Shown one piece after another: positions 1 through 9,498 of a stretch of 64,000 nucleotides of DNA (positions within the stretch are counted from its first letter, which is position 1; each line of letters opens with the position of its first letter). The position numbers and the translations under genes are program-made. Source of the DNA: Rhizophagus irregularis (Eukaryota; Glomeromycota; Glomeromycetes; Glomerales; Glomeraceae). The stretch is from positions 3,720,001 through 3,784,000 of the forward strand of contig NC_089436.1 in assembly GCF_026210795.1 (NCBI RefSeq). The letters run 5' to 3'. The notes beneath the pieces were generated by a model. It was not told the DNA's origin. It saw nothing but the letters and a program-made list of their open reading frames with translations, and searched no databases.

Positions 1-1246
1 TTTCAATGCCAATTCCTTCTTCATAACATAGACCTAATTTAAATTGTGCATCTTTATATTCATTTTCTGCTGCTTTTTGATACCAATAAAAGGCTTTTTC
101 TAAATCCTTTTCCTTTCCTTCTTTATCTATATATCTATTGGCTAAATTAAACATTGCAATAACATTACCGTTTTCTGCTGCTTTTTGATACCAGTAAAAA
201 GCTTTTTCTAAATTTTTTTCTGTTCCTTCTCCTCTTTCATAATACACAGCTAAATTATTCATTGCAATATTATTACCATTTTCTGCTGCTTTTTGATACC
301 AATAAAAGGCTTTTTCTAAATTCTTTTCTGTTCCTTTTCCATCTTTATAACATAGGGCTAAACTACTTATTGCTTTAATATGATCTTTTTCTGCTGCTTT
401 TTGATACCAATAAAAGGCTTTTTCTAAATTCTTTTCTGTTCCTTTTCCCATTTCATAATACATAGCTAAATTATTCATTGCAACATCATTACCATTTTCT
501 GCTGCTTTTTGATACCAATAAAAGACTTTTTCTAAATTCTTTTCTATTCCTTCTCCTTTTTTATAGCACATGGCTAAATTCTTCATTGCAATATCATTAC
601 CATTTTCTGCTGCTTTTTGATACCAATAAAAGGCTTTAACTTCATCTTTTTCAATACCAATTCCAAACTGATAACAATAACCTAATCTATTTTGTGCATA
701 TTTATTTTCATTTTCTGCTGCTTTTTGGTACCAATAAATGGATTTATCTTTATTCTTAATATCAATTTCTTTTTCATAATAAAAATCTAATTTATTTTGT
801 GTATATTTGTTTTTATTTTTTCCTTTTTGATACCAATAAAAGGCCTTAGCTTCATCTTTTTCAATACCAATTCCTTCTTCATAACATAAACCTAAATTAA
901 ATTGCGCTTCTTTATCTACATTTTCGGCTATTTTTTGACACCAATAAAAGGCTTTAGCTTCATCTTTATCAGTACCAATTCCTTCTTCATAGCAAATACT
1001 TAATTTAAATTGTGCTTCTTTATTTTCATTTTCTGCTGCTTTTTGATACCAATAAAAGGCTTTAGCTTCTTCATCCTTTTCAATACCAATTCCATTAGAA
1101 TAAAAAACACCTAAATTAAATTGTGCTTCCTTATCTCCATTTTCTGCTGCTTTTTGATACCAATAAATGGCTTTTTCTAAATTCTTTTCCGTCCCTTTTC
1201 CATTTTCATAACATATGGCTAAATCATTCATTGCATGTTTATTATC
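1..1246 (-). pseudogene. Sel1-repeat gene, downstream part (cut off by window edge, separated from its start by a LINE)
   Basis: The minus strand reads without a stop as 36-residue Sel1-like repeats of the type A-x-NLA-x-CY-x-G-x-GTEK-x-LEKAFYWYQKAAENG. Sel1 repeats form helical solenoids that act as protein-protein scaffolds. The frame picks up exactly where the fragment at 9264-9498 stops: both pieces share the 16 bases at 1231-1246 and 9264-9279, and joining them restores a continuous repeat. The gene runs off the left edge of the window, so its C-terminus is unknown. A kinase domain could follow, as in the gene at 23545-26814. The LINE between the parts makes this allele disrupted. I am sure of the repeat family and the split; the partner is unknown. 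Confidence 0.85.
1231..1246. repeat. LINE target-site duplication, 3' copy
   Basis: The 16 bases TTGCATGTTTATTATC here are repeated exactly at 9264-9279. They flank the poly(T)-ended element between them, as expected for target-primed reverse transcription. Confidence 0.95.
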
Positions 1247-1269
1247 TTTTTTTTTTTTTTTTTTTTTTT
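1247..1269 (-). repeat. LINE poly(A) tail
   Basis: This is a run of 23 T on the plus strand, so poly(A) at the 3' end of the minus-strand element. It directly abuts the target-site duplication. AATAAA-like sequence lies just upstream in the 3' UTR. Confidence 0.93.
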
Positions 1270-1424
1270 AATAGTAACGCATTTTATTAATTATTTAAAA
1301 TTTACAAAATTTATATAATTAGTTTAAAATACTTAGAGCTCGCCATAAAATGACGAACCCTATAACTAAGTTTTAACTATCTAAAACTATTCTATTTCTA
1401 TCTAATTTTAAACTATCTATTTAT

Positions 1425-4400
1425 CTATACTAAGTCAGTAATCTTTGGTGTTAGGTCCCAGTTATGTTCTATATTAATTCCTTCAGTTACCGCACCTATA
1501 AGTCTATCTCTCGTTACTATATTAATTTTTTCATCAAATTCTTTTTTTTGTTTTTTCTTGTCTTTTTTATTTGTTTTTTTATTTTCTGTGTTTTCATCTG
1601 CAGAGTCCCCTTCCTGTTGATCCTGCTTTCTTCTTCTTTTTTCCTTCCTTAAATCTTGTTTCTGTATCCCCTTTAATTTTTCTAATCTTGCGACTTCTTC
1701 GCAACGAATTAACCAAATTCTAGTTTTGAATTCTCTATATATAAAGTTCCAACACTCCTTTATAATCCTTAATTCTTCTTTGATCTTTGTTAAATGATTG
1801 AATCTATCATTAAAGACTCCTCTTAGCATTTCCCAAATTCGACTTTTTCCAAGTAAAATATTTGATCTTTCTTCTAGAATTGTAACGATATTAATATTGT
1901 GATTTCTCAAGATTGTAATATCTTCTGATCTTCCGTTTTTATTTAAATGTTCTTCAAATTTACTTATAGATTCTCTCAAAATTTCATCTAGATTTGCTTC
2001 GTTATCGGTACAAATCCATACATGATCCCATGTCTCTATCTCATTTTCGTCGCATCTTATACATTTATTATTTTCTAATGCATCAACATCTCTTTTGCAT
2101 AATGTCTCATACGTTGGAAGGTCTTTTAATAAGTTCTTTATTCGATACGACCGTTCTATAGTATCTACAGAACTACATTGCCTTTTAGTAAATGTTGTAC
2201 GATTACTAATAAATTCTAATGTCGTCCTCCAGTCGAATTCTTTTTTAAAATTAAGTATAAAGAGATCATTTAATTTATTACTATTTAGGATTTCATTTTT
2301 CCATAATGCCATAGAAACTTTTTTCCTCCAATTTCTGAATCCTCCAGTAATAATATTTTTCCTCCATATTAAATTGTATTCATTTATTAATAAGGCATTT
2401 TCTATTATTTCGATCTTATATCTCATTTTCTTTTCTTTAAGATCTTTTCCTAATATTTGTTCCATTCTCTTTTTGATATCTTTCATTATGATTGCTTCTT
2501 CCTCATTAATGTCTTCTACGATATTTATAACATTTTTTGTCAAAAAATTTTCTATATAAAGTAGCTCTATATAATAATCGCTATCTATTTTTTTCCTATT
2601 ACTCGTATTGATAATAAAATCTTTGATTAATTTTTTAATATTTTCGTTTATTCCTAAAACTATCTCACTATTATCATTAATCAGTATTAATCCAATAATT
2701 ATACTTCTTATTAGAATTTTGAATTCGTTTTCATTATAAATTTCGTAGCTAGCTGATATCAAAATTTCTTCTTCTTTATTAACGTTGTCTTCTTTTAAAA
2801 TCCATATTATGTTATACCAAAAAGCTCTTTTACCCTTATTATTTATATGACTTTTAATTTTCTTTAGCTCTATCATCAAGTAATACCTTTTGGTTCTTCT
2901 ATCGTTTTCATTTTCGAATAAGCTATTTTTCATTATTGTAATAAAATCATCTTCCGCTTTTATTAAACTATCAATTTGATCTATTTTTCTATTTATTTCT
3001 TCGTTATTTTCTTCGTCTTCGTTAATTGCTCTTATACATTCATTTTTCTTAATTAAAGTACTAATTGTTTCATAAGGTTTTATCGCTCCCTCTTCTTTTC
3101 TTGTCTTTATTATTCTACTATTTTTGTTTTCTATATATATTAAACATTTTTCATTATTGTCTTTTTTCTTACTAATATTTTTCTCGCATCCTTCGCAACT
3201 TATAAGTAGGGGTGAGTTGTTCCAATCCAAGGTATCTTCTTTGTATGTATAATGAATACCTATTCTTTTGTATTTCTTACTTTTGGATCCTTTTTTGTCT
3301 ACTGCAAAAATTGGAAATTCACCTTCTTCATTCCAAGATATTAACGTATTTTTTCCTTGTTTCTCGCTTTCATCAAAATAGTTAATATTAATATTATTTC
3401 TTTCGAATTTTCCCATGTATTCTTTTTTGATTTTTCTCGTATTCTCATTTGTATTGTCTATCAATTTTCCTTCTAGTTCTTTAAACCATTTAGGAATTTT
3501 ACCTTTTGTGCTAACGCCTAATTCTATGCACATATGTTTCCATTTTTTCATATTTACTCCATCTATTTCTAGTAAATCTTCGATAAACATTACTTTCTTG
3601 TTTCTTCTTGAGAGCGCACTTTTCATGATATTTTTTTCATCAATTATTTCGATAATATCTTTAGCACCGCCTTCTATTAAATGATTTATATTAATGTTAT
3701 TATATACTTCGTGATCGCAAATGTTAATGTTTTCGTTATTCAATAACTTAATTGCTTCAATTATCCAATTATTCTTAATTTTATATCTTAAGTTCAAGTC
3801 GCCTGGGCATTTTGATGTCCATATCCTTTTTTGTTCTTGCGACATCGCGATTTTGAATAATTTTTTTAGTTTTTCATTACCATTTGCCTGGTATAATAAA
3901 TTTTTGCAAAGCATTTCTAACTGTAGATCGTATATATGTTTTACATCGTAAATATCTTTATCATAAATCACGAAGTTCGGTGTTGATCGTGCTAACCTGG
4001 CTCTTTTCTTGATTATCATATTTAATCGTGTCATTAATTTTGTACATTCATTTTTCGTTAGAACTATAGCCGCCAGTTGATATTCGATCCTCGGTATTAT
4101 TACTATATTCCATACCGCTATTATTTGCTTTTCGTTTAATTTTTTCCAATTAAATATATTGCACGCGCTATTAATAATTGATGCTATTTTGTCTTTGTAA
4201 ATTTTTCTTTTATTGTCATATCTAAAATATACTCCTAAGTATCGATTTCCTTCTTCATTATTCATTTTTTTAATTACATTTCCTTCTATTTCGAGCTCTT
4301 TCTCTTCACTATTAATTTTTATTAATTCGTATTTTCCTACGTTCGCTTTAATATCATTAATATCGAAAAATTGATGACATATATCAATCATTTCTTCTAA

Positions 4401-7400
4401 ATTTTTCTTATTATTGCTGATAATCGTAGTGTCATCCATAAATGCCGTCACGTTTATGGAAATGTTTAAATCGTCTATTTCTCTTTTTCTTAAATTTATT
4501 ATTTTCTTTTCATTTAGATTATAACCATTATTTTCTCTAATTTGTTCTAACCTTGCTAAAAGTGCGTCGTAAAAAATTCTCCATAATATGGGCGACCACA
4601 CTTCGCCTTGATCTAGGCCATCTTCTACGTAATATTCATCAGTCATCTCGTTGTTTATTAAAATCCGATTGTGTCTATTTAAACTTATATCTAAAACGAG
4701 ATTTATAAATTTTTCCGGGAGTCCTATTCTTTTCATACTTAATTCAAGCATTTGTATATTGACCGAATCGTACGCCTTCGAGATATCCATGAAAAGAATC
4801 CATGCTTCTTTTCCGTTTCTATTCGCATCTTCGATTATGTGTTGAATAATATTAATTGGTTCAAGCGTACTTTCGTTCTTGAGTGCCGCATAATTAGTAT
4901 CTGTGAGAATCTTGTTATCCGATAAAATTTTGCTCAATCTATTTACTAATATTTTGAACCATATTTTACGCGCGGTTTCCAGTAATACTATTGGTCTCGT
5001 TAGCGATAGATCTTGATTCCAATGCGAACGTGTTGTTTTATTAATCGGGTATATTAAACCTTTTTTCCATTTTTCTGTCGCATTTCCTTTCTCCATGCTT
5101 TCATTAATAATAGCTAAAAGTATCTGTCTTGTCAGATTTTTGCTTTTCTTCCAGAAATCATAACTTATTCCGCTCATTCCTGGCGCTTTGTTTGATTTCA
5201 AATTCTTTATTACTATCTCTAATTCCTCCATCTCAATTTTTTCCATCAATTTCTTATATATGTCAGTATCAATGATTTCTAACGGTTTATATATTTCTCT
5301 CCATTCATGATTGAATTCTATTTCGTCTAGATTTATGTTGCGTTTCGCTGTCCATTTGCTGTAGTGCTCTAGAGTTATTTCTTTTATTTTTTCTTGATTT
5401 TTTTCTATCGTTATTTTCCCATTTTCTTTTATTACTAGACTTGACATGTCTATTTTTTCTCTTTTCTTTTCTAGAATTCTGTTTATCATTTTTCCTATAT
5501 CTTCTTCTAAGTATATTTCTCTTTTCTTTATATTAATTTCAATTATTCTGTCGTTTATTTCTTCGTAAAGCTTTATCATGTATTTTCTCCTTTCTTTTCC
5601 TCTTTCTTCTAGTTCTTTTCTTTTTCTATATTCTCTTAAATGTTCTATATTTATTAATCTCTCTTTGTTCGTTTCTATTTTGTCGTGTGTTTTTATTAAA
5701 CTAATTAATTTTTTTGCGTTAAATTTTCCTGTATCAGTCGTTCCCCAATCTTCTATAGTTAGTTGTTCATCGAAACTTTTATATTGTTTTCCATTTTTTG
5801 CTGTTTCTCTTCCTTTCCATTTCTTTTTAACTACTTTTCTAAGTAATTTGGTTATTTCGTGTTCTATGTTATTAATTTTTTCTAAATTCTCGTACTCTTT
5901 TATCAAATGATCTAATGTTCTTTCTTCCATTTTCTGTTGGTCATCGTTCTCCTTTTCCTTTTCTTTTTTCCTGATTTCTTTTAATTCCTCTATTCGTTTG
6001 GTTTTTTGTTCTTCGTATATTGCTACCATTGTTTCCCACATTTCTTCTCTATTTATATCATTTTCTGTTATATCCAGCAGTTTATCGTCGAATCTTTCTG
6101 CTATTATTTCCCAATCTTCAGTTTCTAATTTTATTCTTTTAAGTTCTGTTTTTATTTGTTTGAAATATTCTTTTCTGTTTAGATCTATCGATTCTTTTAA
6201 TTCTAGCTTGATCGTTAGTGCTTTGTGATCTGTCATAAATTCTTCTATATCTAAAACTTCATGACTTAAAATTTGCCCTAGAATGCCTTCGCTTGTGAAA
6301 ATATAGTCTATTCTGGATGAATGTTCTCTACTCTTCCAAGTATCTAGCATATCTTTCCCTGTCAGACATTCGTGAACATCTGTCAAGCCATGTTTTTTTA
6401 TCGTTTGAGTTACCGGTTTACTTTTTTTCTTGTTGTTTGCTGATTCGTTGAAATCTCCTAATATTATCAGTTCCTGGTTTAAATTTTTCGCTTCGTTAAT
6501 CCAAGCTGTTACTTTCTTTTCTATTTGTCTTGTAGTATCTTTGTCGTTGTTTGGATTGTAAATTCCTATTATTTTAATTCCTTTTTGTTTATCTTTGAAT
6601 AGTATATCTAATTTGATCACGTGACCGTCTATTTTCTCTACTTTGTATCTCCGATCGTTCAGCTTTTTTCTAATTAATATTATTATTCCACTTTTTGTAT
6701 TGTCATTATTGAAACTACTATTTATGCATTCGTATTTGTCCCATCCTTTGTAAATATATTTTCCTTTTTGTTCTGTTAATTTTGTCTCTGTTACGATTGC
6801 TATATCCCATTTTTCTTTTCCCAGAAAGGTTCTCAAATTTCCTTGTTTTTCTACATCATTCATACCTCTTATATTTATACAACCTATTGTTAAATGATTC
6901 TGTTTTTCCTCTTTTTTATTTGTTTTAATATGTTTTTTATGGTTTTCGTGATTTTTATATGTTTTGTCGTTTTTTGGGTTTTTCTTTGCGAGTTTTTTTC
7001 TTTTCTCTTCTACTCCTTCGTCCGCGCTTACTTCTTCGCCTTCTTCTCTTCCTTCCTTTTTTCTTTTATTTGATGTTATTTTAGAAGCGCTCGTCCATTC
7101 GACGTCTTCCATTGTATCTATTTCTTTCGTTCCAGTTTCCGTTATCGTATCTTCTATTTCCTCCGATATAGCCATTGTTACTATTGTTTCTTTTGTCGCT
7201 CTGGTTTTGTTCTCTATAATCGTTGTATCTATTTTGTTGGTATCCTTCACTCTGATATCTTCTATTTTCATATCTTCCATTTTCATTGCGATCATCGTTA
7301 AATTGTCTTCTTCGGTAATCATTGTTCCAATCTTTTCTGTGTCTGTTGTATCTGCTGTTACCGTTGTTGTTGTTGTTCGGTCCTCTGGGTGGCGTGAAAT

Positions 7401-7694
7401 TTCCTTCGTTGTCATATGTCCCTCTGTTGCTGTAACTATTGTGATTGTTCCAATCTTTTCCTCTGTAGTCTCTGCTGTTTCTCTGTCCTTCGTTGTTGTT
7501 GCTGTTGTTGAAATAGCAATCTCTTGCTTTGTGATTGTTCCTTTTACATATAAAACATCTTGTGTTATCTTCATATCCTCCTTTATCGTGCATTTGGCTT
7601 TGAAATCTTCCGTTATTTCTTCTATTGTTGTTTCGAAAAAAGTTTTGTCCATTCTCGTCGTCACGAAAAAGCCACGTGAAGGTTTTGTCGTCAA
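1425..7694 (-). CDS. LINE ORF2: AP-endonuclease / reverse transcriptase polyprotein
   Basis: The product nicks target DNA and reverse-transcribes the element RNA. The open frame is 2,089 codons. Residues about 266-497 are an exonuclease-endonuclease-phosphatase domain with the family motifs NIRG, VTETKL (Glu303), LGDFNE (Asp413), RIDYI (Asp463) and TDHKA (Asp489/His490). The reverse transcriptase covers about 830-1150, with motif A FMDISKAYD (Asp970) and the catalytic FMDD box (Asp1087/1088). A CX2CX9HX3C motif lies at 1878-1895, followed by a Lys-rich tail. The first 614 nt overlap ORF1 in the +1 frame and begin at a TTG, not an ATG. The first 200 residues are Thr/Ile-rich and look like an off-frame reading. 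An ATG at 7112, 31 nt before the ORF1 stop, is the likeliest start; a frameshift from ORF1 is the alternative. No clear RNase H is seen. Confidence 0.93.
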   Translation of the reverse strand: MTTKPSRGFFVTTRMDKTFFETTIEEITEDFKAKCTIKEDMKITQDVLYVKGTITKQEIAISTTATTTKDRETAETTEEKIGTITIVTATEGHMTTKEISRHPEDRTTTTTVTADTTDTEKIGTMITEEDNLTMIAMKMEDMKIEDIRVKDTNKIDTTIIENKTRATKETIVTMAISEEIEDTITETGTKEIDTMEDVEWTSASKITSNKRKKEGREEGEEVSADEGVEEKRKKLAKKNPKNDKTYKNHENHKKHIKTNKKEEKQNHLTIGCINIRGMNDVEKQGNLRTFLGKEKWDIAIVTETKLTEQKGKYIYKGWDKYECINSSFNNDNTKSGIIILIRKKLNDRRYKVEKIDGHVIKLDILFKDKQKGIKIIGIYNPNNDKDTTRQIEKKVTAWINEAKNLNQELIILGDFNESANNKKKSKPVTQTIKKHGLTDVHECLTGKDMLDTWKSREHSSRIDYIFTSEGILGQILSHEVLDIEEFMTDHKALTIKLELKESIDLNRKEYFKQIKTELKRIKLETEDWEIIAERFDDKLLDITENDINREEMWETMVAIYEEQKTKRIEELKEIRKKEKEKENDDQQKMEERTLDHLIKEYENLEKINNIEHEITKLLRKVVKKKWKGRETAKNGKQYKSFDEQLTIEDWGTTDTGKFNAKKLISLIKTHDKIETNKERLINIEHLREYRKRKELEERGKERRKYMIKLYEEINDRIIEINIKKREIYLEEDIGKMINRILEKKREKIDMSSLVIKENGKITIEKNQEKIKEITLEHYSKWTAKRNINLDEIEFNHEWREIYKPLEIIDTDIYKKLMEKIEMEELEIVIKNLKSNKAPGMSGISYDFWKKSKNLTRQILLAIINESMEKGNATEKWKKGLIYPINKTTRSHWNQDLSLTRPIVLLETARKIWFKILVNRLSKILSDNKILTDTNYAALKNESTLEPINIIQHIIEDANRNGKEAWILFMDISKAYDSVNIQMLELSMKRIGLPEKFINLVLDISLNRHNRILINNEMTDEYYVEDGLDQGEVWSPILWRIFYDALLARLEQIRENNGYNLNEKKIINLRKREIDDLNISINVTAFMDDTTIISNNKKNLEEMIDICHQFFDINDIKANVGKYELIKINSEEKELEIEGNVIKKMNNEEGNRYLGVYFRYDNKRKIYKDKIASIINSACNIFNWKKLNEKQIIAVWNIVIIPRIEYQLAAIVLTKNECTKLMTRLNMIIKKRARLARSTPNFVIYDKDIYDVKHIYDLQLEMLCKNLLYQANGNEKLKKLFKIAMSQEQKRIWTSKCPGDLNLRYKIKNNWIIEAIKLLNNENINICDHEVYNNININHLIEGGAKDIIEIIDEKNIMKSALSRRNKKVMFIEDLLEIDGVNMKKWKHMCIELGVSTKGKIPKWFKELEGKLIDNTNENTRKIKKEYMGKFERNNININYFDESEKQGKNTLISWNEEGEFPIFAVDKKGSKSKKYKRIGIHYTYKEDTLDWNNSPLLISCEGCEKNISKKKDNNEKCLIYIENKNSRIIKTRKEEGAIKPYETISTLIKKNECIRAINEDEENNEEINRKIDQIDSLIKAEDDFITIMKNSLFENENDRRTKRYYLMIELKKIKSHINNKGKRAFWYNIIWILKEDNVNKEEEILISASYEIYNENEFKILIRSIIIGLILINDNSEIVLGINENIKKLIKDFIINTSNRKKIDSDYYIELLYIENFLTKNVINIVEDINEEEAIIMKDIKKRMEQILGKDLKEKKMRYKIEIIENALLINEYNLIWRKNIITGGFRNWRKKVSMALWKNEILNSNKLNDLFILNFKKEFDWRTTLEFISNRTTFTKRQCSSVDTIERSYRIKNLLKDLPTYETLCKRDVDALENNKCIRCDENEIETWDHVWICTDNEANLDEILRESISKFEEHLNKNGRSEDITILRNHNINIVTILEERSNILLGKSRIWEMLRGVFNDRFNHLTKIKEELRIIKECWNFIYREFKTRIWLIRCEEVARLEKLKGIQKQDLRKEKRRRKQDQQEGDSADENTENKKTNKKDKKKQKKEFDEKINIVTRDRLIGAVTEGINIEHNWDLTPKITDLV

Positions 7695-9180
7695 TTTTGA
7701 TTTTTTTCCTTATTGCTTCTTGTCTCTCTGTTGCGTTGTTGAATTGTACTATCATTCTGTATGTTCCTCTATTCCTGTCGGGTGACTTATACCAATATCT
7801 TGCACCTGTTTGTCTGAAGATTGGTGTGAATTCTGTGTCGTTGATATGATTGGGTATGTCTATTACGCTCGCGATTATTTTCCCTCGTTGTTTGGTCACG
7901 TGATTTTTGTAATTTAAAGGTTCCGTTCTGATCATTTTTCCGTTGATAAAAATTCCCCATGTATTCAATAATTCATCGTCCGTACATTTTATGTTCATTA
8001 GCACTTTCATGTTGATTTTTCCATTTAATTCATTTTGATGCGTAATTCGTTCCATTTTCCCAAATTTGTTTTCTAGTTGCGTAATTACATCTTCTATATT
8101 CATACTTTTTTCGATTCCTGTTACTGATATTAATATTGTCGTATCAATTTTGTTTAACCATTCGAGGTTTCTGAATTTTCCTATTGCTTCCGATATTCTT
8201 GTGTCTTCCAGGAATTTGTTTTTTGCTGTTTCTGTAAAGAAACCAACGTATGTGTATTCGTTCCCATTTTTTATGGTTCTTCCCAGTGTGTTCACGTGAA
8301 ATTCTAATAATTTGTTATTATTTAAAAATTCTGTTATCATTTTGTCATCTTGTGCTTGTGTTCCTTTCATCTGATGTGTAAAAAGACCCGCGAAATATTT
8401 CAGGTCGTTTGCTGTTTTAGGTTTGTGCATCGATTCTTTGCTTTTTATGGAATTTTCTCCCATGTCGTGATCTGCGGTTATCGCCATTGTAATTGATTGG
8501 TTCCTTGAATATTGAGAATTTCCGTATTCGGTCCTCTCCTGCATTTGCGAGTTGTTATTGGTGCTGTGAGGTGTGTTGACCTTTGTAGGATGTGAAGATT
8601 TGTTGTATATCTGGTATCTTTTCGCAAAGTTTTCATTTTGGTTGAATTCGTCACTACATGTGCTGCTGTTCGTTTCTTTTTCCCAAGGTAATTCATCGCT
8701 GGAAGCGCTGCCTGTTGTTTCTAAGTGATTATCGACCATTTCTTTGCATTTTTTCATTTTTTCTTTGTCGTCTTGGTCTACTGTTCCCAATTCCGTTATA
8801 ATTTGGTGTTTTTTCATTGAGGTGTGTTTAAAGTAGTATTCTTCTTTCAGTTTCCAGTTTTCGTCCATTATTCTAATTTGTTCGTTCATTTCAAAGTGTT
8901 TTTGTTCGAGCGTTGCGTTGTGGAGATTTTTGTATTCTTCTATGTATCGGCCAAATTCTTTGTTGCGTTCTGTATTGTTCTCATCTATGCATATCATTAT
9001 AATTCCTCTCATGAAGCAGCCAAATTTTATATCTTCGACTCCTAGGAAGTTGGCCAGGTCTTGGTCTATTTGTGTTGGTTCCATTCCTGCGTTTTTTAGT
9101 ATGTCAGTGCGTTCTTCATCGCTTTTCTTTGCGTATCCTTCTAAAGCTATAAATTTTTCTTTTGACGGTGTTATTCCCAT
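7081..9180 (-). CDS. LINE ORF1: RNA-binding gag-like protein with zinc knuckle
   Basis: This 699-residue protein starts at an ATG 83 nt from the element's 5' end. In LINEs, ORF1 coats the element RNA and helps ORF2. Residues about 345-420 fit an RRM-like fold: a beta strand ILISVTGI, a helix with EDVITQLENKFG, then further strands. A canonical CX2CX4HX4C zinc knuckle sits at 542-555 (CFICKRNNHKARDC). The last 150 residues are very rich in Asn, Arg, Tyr and Gly, an RGG/prion-like tail expected to bind RNA or phase-separate. Its final 614 nt are also open in the ORF2 frame. The family assignment rests on motifs only; the N-terminal 250 residues are unrecognised. Confidence 0.88.
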   Translation of the reverse strand: MGITPSKEKFIALEGYAKKSDEERTDILKNAGMEPTQIDQDLANFLGVEDIKFGCFMRGIIMICIDENNTERNKEFGRYIEEYKNLHNATLEQKHFEMNEQIRIMDENWKLKEEYYFKHTSMKKHQIITELGTVDQDDKEKMKKCKEMVDNHLETTGSASSDELPWEKETNSSTCSDEFNQNENFAKRYQIYNKSSHPTKVNTPHSTNNNSQMQERTEYGNSQYSRNQSITMAITADHDMGENSIKSKESMHKPKTANDLKYFAGLFTHQMKGTQAQDDKMITEFLNNNKLLEFHVNTLGRTIKNGNEYTYVGFFTETAKNKFLEDTRISEAIGKFRNLEWLNKIDTTILISVTGIEKSMNIEDVITQLENKFGKMERITHQNELNGKINMKVLMNIKCTDDELLNTWGIFINGKMIRTEPLNYKNHVTKQRGKIIASVIDIPNHINDTEFTPIFRQTGARYWYKSPDRNRGTYRMIVQFNNATERQEAIRKKIKIDDKTFTWLFRDDENGQNFFRNNNRRNNGRFQSQMHDKGGYEDNTRCFICKRNNHKARDCYFNNSNNNEGQRNSRDYRGKDWNNHNSYSNRGTYDNEGNFTPPRGPNNNNNGNSRYNRHRKDWNNDYRRRQFNDDRNENGRYENRRYQSEGYQQNRYNDYREQNQSDKRNNSNNGYIGGNRRYDNGNWNERNRYNGRRRMDERF

Positions 9181-9263
9181 TTTTGTTTCTATTTAATTTT
9201 AGTTTTCTGGTTTGCTGCGGAATTCTATGTAAATCGGTTTATGCAGGAGAGAGTTTTCCTCTC

Positions 9264-9279
9264 TTGCATGTTTATTATC
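9264..9279. repeat. LINE target-site duplication, 5' copy
   Basis: Exact repeat of 1231-1246. It lies inside a Sel1 repeat codon stretch, between the host gene and the first base of the LINE leader. Confidence 0.95.
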
Positions 9280-9498
9280 ATTTTCTGCTGCTTTGAGATA
9301 CCAATAAAAGGCTTTGGCTTGATCTTTTTCAATACTAGTATAAAAAACACCTAAATTGAATTGTGCTTCTTTATCTCCATTTTCTGCTGCTTTTTGGTTC
9401 GAATGAAATAATTCAATTTCATCATTTTCGTTATTAATTACTTCTTCATTGAAAATGTTAATTTCATTCTGCGTTTTATCGAATTTTTGTTCAGACAT
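9264..9498 (-). pseudogene. Sel1-repeat gene, N-terminal fragment cut by the LINE
   Basis: The ATG at 9498 opens a protein with an acidic leader (MSEQKFDKTQ...), then one complete and one started Sel1 repeat (AAENGDKEAQFNLGVFY; AKAFYWYLKAAENDNKHA). The host frame ends at the insertion point. The open frame runs on into the LINE leader and stops at 9199, so the residual product would be 99 residues with a foreign tail. The remainder of the gene continues at 1246 on the other side of the element. This start is preferred because the leader matches the short acidic leaders of the two complete Sel1 genes in the window. Confidence 0.85.

Larger units (their letters stand above)
1247..9263 (-). mobile_element. 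Full-length non-LTR retrotransposon (LINE) with APE-type endonuclease
   Basis: This is an 8,017-bp element read on the minus strand. From its 5' end it has an 83-nt leader that opens with a small hairpin (GAGAG-GAAAA-CTCTC), ORF1 (9180-7081), ORF2 (ending at 1425), a 155-nt 3' UTR and a poly(A) tail (T-run 1247-1269 on the plus strand). A perfect 16-bp target-site duplication brackets it. Both ORFs lack internal stops and the duplication has not diverged, so the copy is probably recent and could be active. APE endonuclease, reverse transcriptase and a C-terminal CCHC motif place it among the L1/Tad/I-type LINEs; I cannot fix the clade by eye. It sits inside a Sel1-repeat gene and breaks it. 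Confidence 0.93.

Noticed and set aside
2095-2559. Plus-strand open frames inside the LINE (also 3415-3684, 5578-5910)
   Set aside because: Antisense shadows of ORF2, Phe/Leu/Ser-rich as expected from complementing Lys/Glu/Asn codons.
6964-7785. Open frame of 273 codons on the plus strand, Ser/Val/Ile-rich
   Set aside because: It is the complement of the low-complexity ORF1/ORF2 overlap of the LINE and has no protein features; a shadow of real coding on the other strand.
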